From Stutzerimonas kunmingensis (GTDB lineage: Bacteria > Pseudomonadota > Gammaproteobacteria > Pseudomonadales > Pseudomonadaceae), in the NCBI RefSeq assembly GCF_021432085.1, contig NZ_CP090366.1, positions 3,906,001 through 3,970,000 of the forward strand: a stretch of DNA of 64,000 nt, written 5' to 3'. Position numbers and translations under genes: made by a program. The notes below the pieces were generated by a model. The model was not told where the DNA came from, made no database searches, and saw nothing but the letters and a program-made list of their open reading frames with translations. Below are positions 1 to 7,502 of this stretch, piece after piece. Position 1 is the first letter of the stretch; each line of letters begins with the position of its first letter.

Positions 1-168
1 TCGCCGCTGCAGAGCCTCTACGGCCTTTATCTGCCGCTGGCCTGGCCGAGCGCCTATGAGTGGGGACTGCTCGGCGCTATCCTGCTGGCGGCACTGCTGA
101 TGGGCAGCGTGCCGGCCTGGCGGGCCTATCGCCAATCGCTGGCCGATGGCCTGTCGATTCGACTGTGA
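1..168 (+). CDS. ABC transporter permease, C-terminal end (partial)
   Basis: Only the last 55 codons are in the window, open at the left edge and ending in TGA. The visible protein has one hydrophobic helix (WGLLGAILLAALLMGSVPAW) followed by a basic tail (RAYRQSLADGLSIRL). This is how FtsX/MacB-type permeases end, with the last transmembrane helix followed by R-A-Y-R-x-S-L. It lies 8 bp before the DUF3299 gene. In P. aeruginosa a comparable permease (PA4065, from memory) precedes the DUF3299 gene PA4066 in a Zur-controlled operon. The family call is therefore from the C-terminal pattern plus context. The substrate cannot be read from this fragment. Confidence 0.6.
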   Translation, partial: SPLQSLYGLYLPLAWPSAYEWGLLGAILLAALLMGSVPAWRAYRQSLADGLSIRL

Positions 169-176
169 GGAACCCG

Positions 177-689
177 ATGTCGCGCCTGCTGCTTGCTCTG
201 CTACTGGCCTGTGCGGTCTCTGCGCATGCCGATGACGTCCGCGATCTACAGTGGTCGGAGCTGATTCCCGAGGGCGCGCCGCCGCCACCGCCGCCAATGG
301 CCATGCATGACATGTCGCAGCTGGCCGATGCGCTGGCTGCCGAAACCGGGCCGGCTGCCGCACAACAGTCGCCGGCCGCGCCAGTGGTCGAAGCGCTCGA
401 TGGGCAGATGGTGAAGTTGCCGGGGTATATCGTGCCGCTGGACATGACCGAGGAAGGGCGCGTCATCGAATTCCTGCTGGTGCCCTACTTCGGCGCCTGC
501 ATTCACGTGCCCCCGCCGCCATCCAACCAGATCGTGCATGCCACCAGCGAGCTGGGCGTGCGGGTGGAAGCGCTATATGAACCGTTCTGGATCGAGGGGC
601 CGCTGAGGGTGGAGCACGCCAGCAGCGAGCTGGCGGAGGCCGGTTATCGCATGCAGGCACAGAAGATCTATCCCTACGAATTGCAGTAA
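177..689 (+). CDS. DUF3299 domain secreted protein
   Basis: 170 aa. The start is ATG at 177, chosen because a signal peptide follows directly (MSRLLLALLLACAVSAHA, residues 1-18). A longer frame upstream overlaps the permease gene and lacks one. A proline run (residues about 34-40) is followed by the DUF3299 core, including the family hallmark PYFGACIHVPPPPSNQ around residues 102-117 with a single Cys and a His. The biochemical function is unknown. DUF3299 proteins sit next to ABC-type exporter genes, and in P. aeruginosa the homologous cluster (PA4063-PA4066, from memory) responds to zinc limitation. A periplasmic, metal-related role is inference. The gene converges on the TonB cluster, with a hairpin between them. 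Confidence 0.8.
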   Translation: MSRLLLALLLACAVSAHADDVRDLQWSELIPEGAPPPPPPMAMHDMSQLADALAAETGPAAAQQSPAAPVVEALDGQMVKLPGYIVPLDMTEEGRVIEFLLVPYFGACIHVPPPPSNQIVHATSELGVRVEALYEPFWIEGPLRVEHASSELAEAGYRMQAQKIYPYELQ

Positions 690-718
690 TCGCCATCCGG
701 CAACGCGGTGGCGATTAC
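686..718. terminator. Hairpin between convergent genes
   Basis: A perfect 10-bp inverted repeat (GTAATCGCCA at 686-695, TGGCGATTAC at 709-718) overlaps the TAA stop of the DUF3299 gene and lies before the stop of the TPR gene coming the other way. The loop can form a further CCG/CGG stem. There is no strong U-run on either side, so bidirectional terminator function is plausible but not certain. Confidence 0.4.
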
Positions 719-732
719 GCTTCTGCCAGCGG

Positions 733-1824
733 TCAGTGCGCGCTGGCGATCTGCTTCTCACGCTCGAAACTGAGCTCACCTTCCGCCCACTCGCGCCATT
801 CGCGCACGCGACGACGTTCGGCGCCGGCCCGCTCGGCCTGCTTCAGCGCGTCAAGCCCGGCCTGCCAACGAGCCTGTTCCAGCTCGAGCTGCGCCACATT
901 CATCCAGAACTTCGCGCTGCCGGTCTGAGTCGCCAGCTGGCGATAGATCTTCGCGGCCTCGGTGCGCTCGCGGGCCTGCCACCAGAGCATGCCCATGCGC
1001 TCCTGGCGACTGGCATTGCTCGGCAGCAAGCGTGACGCCAGCATACCTTCGAGCAGTTTGGCGCCTTGCCATGGCTGCCCAGCGGCACTAGCGAGAGCGA
1101 CCAGATTGTCCAGCTCCGCCTCACTGAAGCGCAAGCCCTTCGCGTGCGCAGTGCGCAGCGTCGCCAGCGCGCGATCTTCAGCGCCGGCCATCTGCTGCAG
1201 GCCGGCCAGCTGCCGCCAGGCCTTGACCTGATCGGAGTGGCGCAGCATCAGCTTTTGTTGCCAGCGTTCGGCAGCCTGATAGCGCTTGAGCTCGGCGTTG
1301 CCGGCAACCAGGAACTGCAGCCAGGTATCACCCGCCTTCGGGTTCGCCTGCACATAACGCTCGGCCAGCGGCAGCGCTTTGGCATGCTGACCGAGGCCCT
1401 GGTAAGCCTGCACCAGCATCTGCAGCACTTCTTCGTTGCCCTGATTAGCCGATCCCAGCAGGCTGACCACCTTGGCGTAGCGACCCTCGACCAGGTTCAG
1501 CCGCGCGAGGTTCATCCGCTCGCCGGCCAGCAGCTCTTCGTCCAGCTTGCCGCTGGCCACTGCCTTGTCCAGCCATTCCAGCGCCTGGCGATTATTGCCT
1601 TCGGCCCACGCCAGATAGCCGCGACTGCGCCAGAGCAACGCCTCTTCACCGCTACCAGCCTTGGCGCTGACGCCCTCCAGCGCCTTGCGCGCAGCGGCAT
1701 AGTCGCCCTTGCTCTGCGCGGTCTGCGCTCGCTCGAGCGCCATGAACACCGCGGGGTCGATGGCCTGGGCGGCCTGGGCCGAAGCGGAGAGAAAAAGCGA
1801 CAGCACGAGCAGCAAACGAAGCAT
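733..1824 (-). CDS. TPR-repeat periplasmic protein of TonB cluster
   Basis: 363 aa with a clear signal peptide (MLRLLLVLSLFLSASAQAAQA). The rest is Ala-, Leu- and Glu-rich helical repeats of TPR type, for example the stretches around ALLWRSRGYLAWAEGNNRQA and MLVQAYQGLGQHAKALPLAE. It is the last gene of a six-gene minus-strand cluster, and its start is 1 bp after the tonB stop, so it is surely co-transcribed. TPR proteins accompany TtpC-type TonB systems in marine gammaproteobacteria, where a TPR partner has been reported to assist TonB-dependent transport. The exact role here is inferred from context. Confidence 0.75.
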   Translation of the reverse strand: MLRLLLVLSLFLSASAQAAQAIDPAVFMALERAQTAQSKGDYAAARKALEGVSAKAGSGEEALLWRSRGYLAWAEGNNRQALEWLDKAVASGKLDEELLAGERMNLARLNLVEGRYAKVVSLLGSANQGNEEVLQMLVQAYQGLGQHAKALPLAERYVQANPKAGDTWLQFLVAGNAELKRYQAAERWQQKLMLRHSDQVKAWRQLAGLQQMAGAEDRALATLRTAHAKGLRFSEAELDNLVALASAAGQPWQGAKLLEGMLASRLLPSNASRQERMGMLWWQARERTEAAKIYRQLATQTGSAKFWMNVAQLELEQARWQAGLDALKQAERAGAERRRVREWREWAEGELSFEREKQIASAH

Positions 1825-1825
1825 C

Positions 1826-2539
1826 TCAGCGTTCTCCTTGCAGGCGGAAGTGCAGGGTTTTCACGGCTTCACGGGATACCGGCGCACCATTTTCGGTACG
1901 CGGCGCGAAACGCCAGCGGGCCGCCGCGCGCCGGGCTTCGCGGTCGAACACGTTACGAGGCGAGGCTTCCAGCACGCGGATGTTCTCCACCCGCCCCTGC
2001 GGGTTGATGGTGAACGCCAGTTTGATATGCCCTTCGATGCCCTGTTGCCGCGCACGGTAGGGATACTCCGGACGTACATCATTGAGCGGCATCACTTCCT
2101 GCTCCGGGCCGCCGGGCTTGCCCGCCGCTTCGACTGCCGCACTGGCCGGCGCTGGCGCCGCGGCCGGGGCACTCTGTGCCGCCGTCAGGCCGGACAGACT
2201 GGGCGCCGGAGCGGTGGCGACCGATACGCCTGCGTCGATGTTCGGCAGGTCGAGGTCGAGCTTGGGCAGATTGGCGTCTGGGGTCGCCATGTTCGGCGTC
2301 GGTGGCGTCGGCGGTTGTGGCGTCTTCGGCTGCGGTGGCTGTGGCGCCTGCTGACGTGAACGCGTGGCGGTGTCCTCGTTGCGCCCATCCATGCGCACGA
2401 AATTGGCAATCGCCAATGGATCTTCCTCAATCTTGCTGCGCGGGGGATTGACCATGCTCAGCATCAGGGCGAACAGCAGCAACGCCACCACACAGGCGGC
2501 GATGAAGGCCAGACTGAAACGGACCAGCCGCGGTTGCAT
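1826..2539 (-). CDS. tonB: Energy transducer TonB
   Basis: 237 aa. There is one N-terminal membrane anchor (residues about 8-30, LAFIAACVVALLLFALMLSM). A Pro-rich spacer spans about residues 60-90 (repeats such as PPQPKTPQPPTPP). The C-terminal TonB domain contains the family signature YPYRARQQGIEGHIKLAF and later RWRFAPRTENG. It would carry proton-motive energy from ExbB/ExbD to an outer-membrane receptor. Its ATG overlaps the exbD stop (ATGA). No TonB-dependent receptor is encoded in this cluster, so the transported substrate is unknown. A genome of this group will have other TonB proteins, so this is one of several paralogues. Confidence 0.88.
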   Translation of the reverse strand: MQPRLVRFSLAFIAACVVALLLFALMLSMVNPPRSKIEEDPLAIANFVRMDGRNEDTATRSRQQAPQPPQPKTPQPPTPPTPNMATPDANLPKLDLDLPNIDAGVSVATAPAPSLSGLTAAQSAPAAAPAPASAAVEAAGKPGGPEQEVMPLNDVRPEYPYRARQQGIEGHIKLAFTINPQGRVENIRVLEASPRNVFDREARRAAARWRFAPRTENGAPVSREAVKTLHFRLQGER

Positions 2540-2952
2540 CAGCGCGACCCCGTGCTGGCGGCCAGCGCAACGTCTTGCACGCCGGCCTGACGCGCCTGGT
2601 CCATGACCTGCACCACGAGGCCGGTGCGCGCATCCTGGTCAGCCTGGACGACCACAGCGCCCTCCGGCTGATCCACGCGCAGACGCTCGACATAAGCCCG
2701 CACACTGCGTACGTCGACCACCTGCTTGTCGATCCAGACCTGGCCATCGGCCGTGACGGCGATGAGAATATTGCCCTTGTCCTGGGTGCTGGCGGTGTCC
2801 GCCTGCGGGCGCTGGACTTCGACACCGGATTCCTTGATGAAGGAGCTGGTGACGATGAAGAAGATCAGCATGATGAAGACCACATCGAGCATCGGCGTGA
2901 GATCGATGCCGGTATCTTCTTCCTGCTGGTAATGATGACGGCGCATACGCAT
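2539..2952 (-). CDS. exbD: Biopolymer transporter ExbD
   Basis: 137 aa, normal ExbD length. A short cytoplasmic N-terminus precedes one transmembrane helix that carries the conserved, functionally essential Asp of the family (TPMLDVVFIMLIFFIV, Asp23). The rest is a periplasmic domain ending TGLVVQVMDQARQAGVQDVA, the usual ExbD/TolR fold end. ExbD forms the stator-like proton channel with ExbB and energises TonB. Its stop overlaps the tonB start by one base, and its own start is 11 bp after the exbB stop. The pairing with a second, larger ExbB-like protein (TtpC type) is the unusual part. Confidence 0.88.
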   Translation of the reverse strand: MRMRRHHYQQEEDTGIDLTPMLDVVFIMLIFFIVTSSFIKESGVEVQRPQADTASTQDKGNILIAVTADGQVWIDKQVVDVRSVRAYVERLRVDQPEGAVVVQADQDARTGLVVQVMDQARQAGVQDVALAASTGSR

Positions 2953-2963
2953 CCCGCTAATCC

Positions 2964-3509
2964 TCAGTCGTGACGCAGCTGGTCAGCCAGCCGGTCGAGA
3001 GACTGGCGCGCGATTCGCTCTAGGCGCGCCAGACTGAACAATCCTGTGATGGCCAGCACCATGCCGGCCATGGTCGGCAGGGTCGCCTGCCAGACACCCG
3101 CGGCCATGCCGCGTGGGTTGCCGGAGCCACTGAGCGCCAGCACGTCGAAAACCGCGATCATGCCGCTGACCGTACCGAGCAAGCCAAGCAGCGGATACAT
3201 CGCCACCAGGGTCTTGCTCAGCCGTAGCGGTCCAGACAACTGCTGCTGAGCCTGCGCCAGCCAGGCCGAACGCACCGCACGCTGCCAGCTACCAGGCTCA
3301 TCGGCCATCTGCGCCCAGGCCTGGCGGCGTGACTCGACCCAGTGCGGGAAGACCCGCCGCATGAACCACAGGCGTTCGAAAACCAACGTCCAATACAGCA
3401 CGCACAGGCCGGCCAGCGCCCACATCACCACGCCGCCGGCAGCCATGAAATCGAGCAGCGCGTGACCGCTGTCGATCAGACCCAGCCAGTGAGCGCGCAG
3501 ATCAGTCAC
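2964..3509 (-). CDS. exbB: MotA/TolQ/ExbB proton channel family protein (ExbB)
   Basis: 181 aa, short for ExbB, as in the ExbB2 proteins of TtpC systems. Three hydrophobic segments are visible: VVMWALAGLCVLYWTLVF near residue 30, PLLGLLGTVSGMIAVFDVLA near residue 105, and LPTMAGMVLAITGLFSLARL near residue 145. The motif LLGLLGTVSGM is the MotA/TolQ/ExbB signature. The start is GTG at 3509. It overlaps the end of the larger ttpC-like gene by 8 bp, so translation is probably coupled. It is expected to form the inner-membrane proton channel with ExbD. Confidence 0.85.
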   Translation of the reverse strand: MTDLRAHWLGLIDSGHALLDFMAAGGVVMWALAGLCVLYWTLVFERLWFMRRVFPHWVESRRQAWAQMADEPGSWQRAVRSAWLAQAQQQLSGPLRLSKTLVAMYPLLGLLGTVSGMIAVFDVLALSGSGNPRGMAAGVWQATLPTMAGMVLAITGLFSLARLERIARQSLDRLADQLRHD

Positions 3510-4848
3510 GGCGTGGCGCCCCCGACAGGTGCAGCGCGATGAGGCCGGCGCTCTGCTGCTCCAGCAACTGGATCAGCGCCTTGCTACGGCTGGCCAGCAG
3601 GCTGTGCAGGAACAGCAGCGGAATCGCTACCACCAGGCCCAGCACCGTGGTTACCAGCGCCTGGGAGATACCGTCGGCCATCAGCCGCGAGTCGCCGCCA
3701 CCGCTCTGGGTTATGGCCTGGAAAGTGATGATCATGCCGGTCACGGTACCCAGCAGGCCGAGCAGCGGAGCAACGGCCGCCAGCAGCTTGAGCAGCGGCT
3801 GACCGCGCTCCAATGGCGGGGTTTCCTGGAGGATCGCCTCGTCCAGCTTGAGCTCGAGGGTCTCCAGATCCGACAACTGTGGCTTCGGCCCCAGCACGCC
3901 TATGATGCGGCCGAGCGGATTGTCGTCGCGCGGCTGGTTCAGCTCGCGCATCTGGCCGCCCACCTTGCGCCCGACGCCACCCAGATACACCATGCGCCAG
4001 ATCGCCAGCAGCAGGCCGACGGCACCGAGCACCAGAATGACGCCACCGACCAGACCGCCTTGCTTGACGCGATCCCACAGGTCCGGCTGGCGTTGCAGCT
4101 GGGCGATCAGCGTGCCGCGACTCGGATCCACCGGCAATGTAGCCAGCGCATCGGAGCTGCTCAGATAGTCTTCGATCAAATCCTGACCGGACGGCTGGCG
4201 TGTCGGTACCAGCAGCTCGCCGGCATCGGCGTCGTAGCGCAGGAAGGCCTCGTCGGTGAATGCGGAGAAGCTGCCGACCCGCAGTACCGGCTGCTCGCTG
4301 CGCGCGCCATCGGTGCCCACCACCGGCAGCTGTACGCGCTCGACGCGGCCGCTGGCCGCCAGGTCTTCCAGCAGGGTCATCCAGAACGCATCGAGGTCAT
4401 CGGCCGACGGCAGCGCGCGGCTTTCCGCCAGGCTGCGCAGCTGGGTCAGGCGCTCGGGGTACTGGGCGTTGAGCAGACTGTCCTGCCACTGGCCAACGAT
4501 GTCACCTGCACTCTGGCGCACGACGCCGAACAGCTCACCCAGATGGCCAACACGCTGCGCCAGGAGTTTTTCCTGCTCGGCCAGCTCGGCCTCCTGGCGA
4601 TCAAAGTCGGCCTTCAGGCGTTCGGCCTCGGCCTTCTGCTCGGCCAGTGCGGCACGGGCCCGGGAAAGCAATTGCTGCTGCTCGCCACGATCACGAACGA
4701 AGGCCTGCTCGCGGGCCTGCATGGCGCTGACCTCGGCGGCACGGTCGCTGCGAATGCGCTCGAGCAGCTGGTCGGGACTGAGCGGTTCTGCCGAATGAGC
4801 CGTGAGGGGCAACAGCGCGACAAGAAGGAGGGAAAACAGACGGCTCAT
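3502..4848 (-). CDS. TtpC-like MotA/TolQ/ExbB protein with periplasmic coiled coil
   Basis: 448 aa, more than twice the size of an ordinary ExbB. The start at 4848 is chosen because it overlaps the upstream stop (ATGA) and opens with a signal peptide (MSRLFSLLLVALLPLTAHSA). A long Ala/Glu/Gln-rich coiled coil spans about residues 35-110. A periplasmic region leads to one helix (GGVILVLGAVGLLLAIWRMV), and a C-terminal MotA/TolQ/ExbB domain contains APLLGLLGTVTGMIITFQ. This layout is that of TtpC, the additional component that Vibrio TonB2 systems need. The function here is inferred from architecture and gene order. Confidence 0.82.
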   Translation of the reverse strand: MSRLFSLLLVALLPLTAHSAEPLSPDQLLERIRSDRAAEVSAMQAREQAFVRDRGEQQQLLSRARAALAEQKAEAERLKADFDRQEAELAEQEKLLAQRVGHLGELFGVVRQSAGDIVGQWQDSLLNAQYPERLTQLRSLAESRALPSADDLDAFWMTLLEDLAASGRVERVQLPVVGTDGARSEQPVLRVGSFSAFTDEAFLRYDADAGELLVPTRQPSGQDLIEDYLSSSDALATLPVDPSRGTLIAQLQRQPDLWDRVKQGGLVGGVILVLGAVGLLLAIWRMVYLGGVGRKVGGQMRELNQPRDDNPLGRIIGVLGPKPQLSDLETLELKLDEAILQETPPLERGQPLLKLLAAVAPLLGLLGTVTGMIITFQAITQSGGGDSRLMADGISQALVTTVLGLVVAIPLLFLHSLLASRSKALIQLLEQQSAGLIALHLSGAPRRD

Positions 4849-5630
4849 TGCGCGGCCTCCTCGGCCAGGGTCTTCACGGGCAATTGCAGGTAGGCCGGAG
4901 CCTGTTGCTGGCGGGCGATGGCGATGGCCTGCGTAAGCGGTCGGCGGGCGCTGCCGTCGAGCACTTCCCAGGCGCGAGTCTGCGGATTCCACCAGCCGCT
5001 CTCGTGAGCATCGAGAGTCTGGTAATAGAGCATCACTCGACCGAGCCGCAGGAATTCGACGCTGCGTGACTCCGCGTCGCCCGGCAGCTCGCCACGCCAG
5101 GCTTCCAGCGTGCGGCCGTAGTCGCTTTCGATCTGATAGGCCTCGAGGATGCGCCGGTACTTTTCCGCCAGGCTGACGTCGGCGCGTGGCAGTAGGTCCT
5201 GCAGGCCGGCCAGACGGTCGGCACGCTCATCGGGGAGGAACGGCAGATCGGCCGCGATGAATTCCCCCAGCACATCGACCATACGGCTCATCTGCGGCGT
5301 AACGGCTTCCTGGGTGCGCTCGATGCTGTCCAGCTGGCGCTGAAAGCCCAAAAGTTCCTTGCTCTGCGCCGCGGTCAGCTCCTGCAACTGCTTGTTGTAG
5401 GCCTTCAGCGCTTCGGTCTGCTGCAAAGCACTGCGGTACTCGTTGAGCATCTCGCGAGTGGCGTCGTCGAGCTGGTCGATCCGCGCCTGCGAGGCCTTCG
5501 CCTCGGCGGACAAACGCTCGCTCTCATCCAGCGCGGCGTCCAGCGGTGCCGCGGACAGCGACCCGGCATAAAGCTGAAGACAGCACGGCAGCACGGCAAC
5601 CGCCAGCAGGCGGGGAAAGAAGGAAAGCAT
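4845..5630 (-). CDS. DUF3450 periplasmic coiled-coil protein
   Basis: 261 aa and the first gene of the TonB cluster. A signal peptide (residues about 1-28, ending SAA) is followed by heptad-like helices (residues about 35-110, ESERLSAEAKASQARIDQLD and later), then a conserved DUF3450 section with VDVLGEFIAADLPFLPDERA and SRSVEFLRLGRVMLYYQTLD. DUF3450 genes occur almost always just upstream of ttpC-exbB-exbD-tonB-TPR sets. The protein is probably a periplasmic partner of the coiled coil of the TtpC-like protein, but no molecular activity is established. The stop overlaps the next start by 4 bp. Confidence 0.8.
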   Translation of the reverse strand: MLSFFPRLLAVAVLPCCLQLYAGSLSAAPLDAALDESERLSAEAKASQARIDQLDDATREMLNEYRSALQQTEALKAYNKQLQELTAAQSKELLGFQRQLDSIERTQEAVTPQMSRMVDVLGEFIAADLPFLPDERADRLAGLQDLLPRADVSLAEKYRRILEAYQIESDYGRTLEAWRGELPGDAESRSVEFLRLGRVMLYYQTLDAHESGWWNPQTRAWEVLDGSARRPLTQAIAIARQQQAPAYLQLPVKTLAEEAAQ

Positions 5631-5663
5631 TGAAGGGTCCTTGCAGACGGTCGTTAACTCAAA

Positions 5664-5678
5664 AGAGAAACATTATCA
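5664..5678 (-). promoter_or_regulatory. Candidate Fur box upstream of the TonB cluster
   Basis: On the minus strand the 15 bases read TGATAATGTTTCTCT. The first half matches the Fur 7-1-7 half-site TGATAAT at 7/7, and the second half matches ATTATCA at about 4/7. It lies about 34 bp before the DUF3450 start, where a repressor site would be expected for an iron-linked TonB system. The second half-site is weak, so this remains a candidate. Confidence 0.4.
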
Positions 5679-5737
5679 TCTGTGAGTTGATGCAAAGCAA
5701 CCCGGGCGTTTCGTCGCAGTCGAGGCGGCGTTTTTCA

Positions 5738-5778
5738 TTGAGCTGGATCAAAAAGCCCCAGCGCTCAGTCCCTACCAT
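5738..5778 (+). promoter_or_regulatory. Anr/FNR-type promoter of ompW
   Basis: TTGAGCTGGATCAA at 5738-5751 matches the Anr/FNR site TTGATnnnnATCAA with one mismatch. A -10-like TACCAT lies at 5773-5778. This places the box centre at about -41.5 from a start near 5786, the classic class II FNR geometry. ompW of E. coli and oprG of P. aeruginosa are known FNR/Anr targets. Low-oxygen induction is inferred here. Confidence 0.65.
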
Positions 5779-5814
5779 GGCGCTCAATCGCATTCCAACA
5801 AACGGAGCATCATC

Positions 5815-6498
5815 ATGCGCAAGACCCTGTTCACCGCTTCCGCGCTGGCCCTGGCGCTGGCCGCCCCCTTCGCCCAGGCTTTCGAAGCCGGGGACATCAT
5901 CGTTCGCGCTGGTGCTATTACCGTTGATCCACACGAAGATAGCAGTGACATCAACCATGCCGTTCTCGGCGACGTCGCTGGCTCCAAAGCTACGCTGGAC
6001 AGCAATACTCAGCTGGGCCTGAACTTCGCCTACATGGTCACTGATAAGGTGGGTATTGAACTGTTGGCCGCAACTCCTTTCAGTCACGACGTTGGCGTGA
6101 AGGGAATGCCAGGACCATATGCAGGCCTGAACGGCAAGCTGGGCAGCCTCAAGCACCTGCCGCCGACCCTCAGCGTTATCTACTACCCGCTGAACAAGAC
6201 CTCAGCGTTCCAGCCTTATGTCGGTGCCGGCATCAACTACACTTGGTTCTTCGACACCGAACTGAGCAGCAGCGCCGAAGACAAAGGTTTTAGCGGACTG
6301 GACATGAAGGACTCTTGGGGCCTGGCCGCTCAAGTTGGCATGGACTATATGCTGACCGACAACATCATGCTGAACGCTCAGCTTCGCTATATCGACATCG
6401 ACACGACCGGCACCACTTACTTGGCTGGCGACAAAGTCAAAGTCGACGTAGACGTAGACCCCTTCGTCTACATGGTCGGTCTTGGCTACAAGTTCTGA
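5815..6498 (+). CDS. ompW: OmpW family outer membrane protein (OprG-like)
   Basis: 227 aa. A signal peptide ends AQA (residues 1-22). The mature part begins FEAGDIIVRAGAITVDP, the OmpW family start, and ends with a C-terminal Phe (MVGLGYKF), the outer-membrane beta-barrel sorting signal. The alternating hydrophobic strands fit an eight-stranded barrel with a lateral opening, as known for OmpW/OprG, which is linked to uptake of small hydrophobic molecules. An RBS-like ACGGAG precedes the ATG. It is monocistronic: its own promoter lies upstream and a strong terminator downstream. Neighbour genes match those of oprG in P. aeruginosa (PA4067, from memory). Confidence 0.92.
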   Translation: MRKTLFTASALALALAAPFAQAFEAGDIIVRAGAITVDPHEDSSDINHAVLGDVAGSKATLDSNTQLGLNFAYMVTDKVGIELLAATPFSHDVGVKGMPGPYAGLNGKLGSLKHLPPTLSVIYYPLNKTSAFQPYVGAGINYTWFFDTELSSSAEDKGFSGLDMKDSWGLAAQVGMDYMLTDNIMLNAQLRYIDIDTTGTTYLAGDKVKVDVDVDPFVYMVGLGYKF

Positions 6499-6527
6499 CG
6501 TAACCGGCCCAGCCGGATCGCAGACAG

Positions 6528-6554
6528 ACAAAAGGCGCCTAGGGCGCCTTTTGT
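6528..6554. terminator. Bidirectional terminator between ompW and epimerase gene
   Basis: A perfect 12-bp stem (ACAAAAGGCGCC / GGCGCCTTTTGT) with a 3-base loop. U-runs flank it in both directions, so it can end ompW on plus and the epimerase gene on minus. Confidence 0.85.
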
Positions 6555-6572
6555 GTTTTCAGAGTTTGCAAC

Positions 6573-7502
6573 CTACAAACCCAACAGCTTCGCCAAACCT
6601 TCCCGCATGCCGGTCGGCGGTTCCGGCAGACGATAGCGCTGCACAAGCCGGGCATTATTCGCCCGCGAATGACGAATATCCCCCGGCCGCGCGGCCTGAT
6701 AGCTCACCTTGGGAAGCCCGCCCAACACGTCACCGATGGCCGCCAGCAGCTGATTCAGCGAAGTGGCCTGATTCAGCCCAACATTGACCGCGCCCTCCAC
6801 CGCCTCGGGCGACTCCAGCGCCTGCACCAACACCTCGACCAGATCGGCAACGTAGAGAAAATCGCGCGTCTGCTCGCCATCGCCGAACACCGCAATCGGC
6901 AAACCCTTCTGCGCCCGCTCGGTGAAGATGCTGATCACACCGGAATACGGTGACGATGGATCCTGCCGCGGCCCGAAGATATTGAAGAAGCGGAACACCA
7001 CCGGCTCCAGACCATGCTGGCGCCGATAGAAATCCAGGTAGTGCTCGCTGGCCAGCTTGTCCGCGGCATAGGGTGTCAGGGGCGCCTTCGGCGTGTCCTC
7101 ATCGATAGCATGGCCTTCGCCGTTGTTGCCATAGACCGCTGCGCTCGAGGCAAACAGCACACGCTTCACACCCGACTCGCGCATCGCCTCACACAGATTG
7201 AGCGTGCCAATCAGGTTGCTCTGGTGCGTACCGAATGGATCATCCACCGACGCCTGCACCGACGCCACCGCGGCCAGATGCACCACCGCCCGACATCCCT
7301 GCACCGCACGACGCACGCAATCGGCATCGGCGACATCGCCGACGATCAGCTCGACGCGTGTATCTTGCGGCAGGTTTTCGCGCTTGCCGGTCGAGAGATT
7401 GTCCAGCACACGAACGGCATAGCCGCGCGCCAGCAACGCATCGACCAGGTTCGATCCGATGAACCCGGCACCACCGGTGACCAGAATCGGGGCATCAGCC
7501 AT
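6573..7502 (-). CDS. NAD-dependent epimerase/dehydratase (GalE/WbpP-like)
   Basis: 309 aa extended SDR. The start at 7502 puts the Rossmann motif at the N-terminus (VTGGAGFIGSNL, residues 8-19). An in-frame extension upstream would overlap the preceding gene and is not family-like. The catalytic residues are visible: Ser in FASSAAVYG (residues 118-126) and YxxxK at Tyr145-Lys149. RPGDIRHSRANN near the end is typical of UDP-sugar 4-epimerases. It overlaps the upstream RmlD-like gene by 8 bp, so the two are probably coupled. The exact nucleotide sugar cannot be read from sequence. The P. aeruginosa counterpart is PA4068, from memory. Confidence 0.85.
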   Translation of the reverse strand: MADAPILVTGGAGFIGSNLVDALLARGYAVRVLDNLSTGKRENLPQDTRVELIVGDVADADCVRRAVQGCRAVVHLAAVASVQASVDDPFGTHQSNLIGTLNLCEAMRESGVKRVLFASSAAVYGNNGEGHAIDEDTPKAPLTPYAADKLASEHYLDFYRRQHGLEPVVFRFFNIFGPRQDPSSPYSGVISIFTERAQKGLPIAVFGDGEQTRDFLYVADLVEVLVQALESPEAVEGAVNVGLNQATSLNQLLAAIGDVLGGLPKVSYQAARPGDIRHSRANNARLVQRYRLPEPPTGMREGLAKLLGL

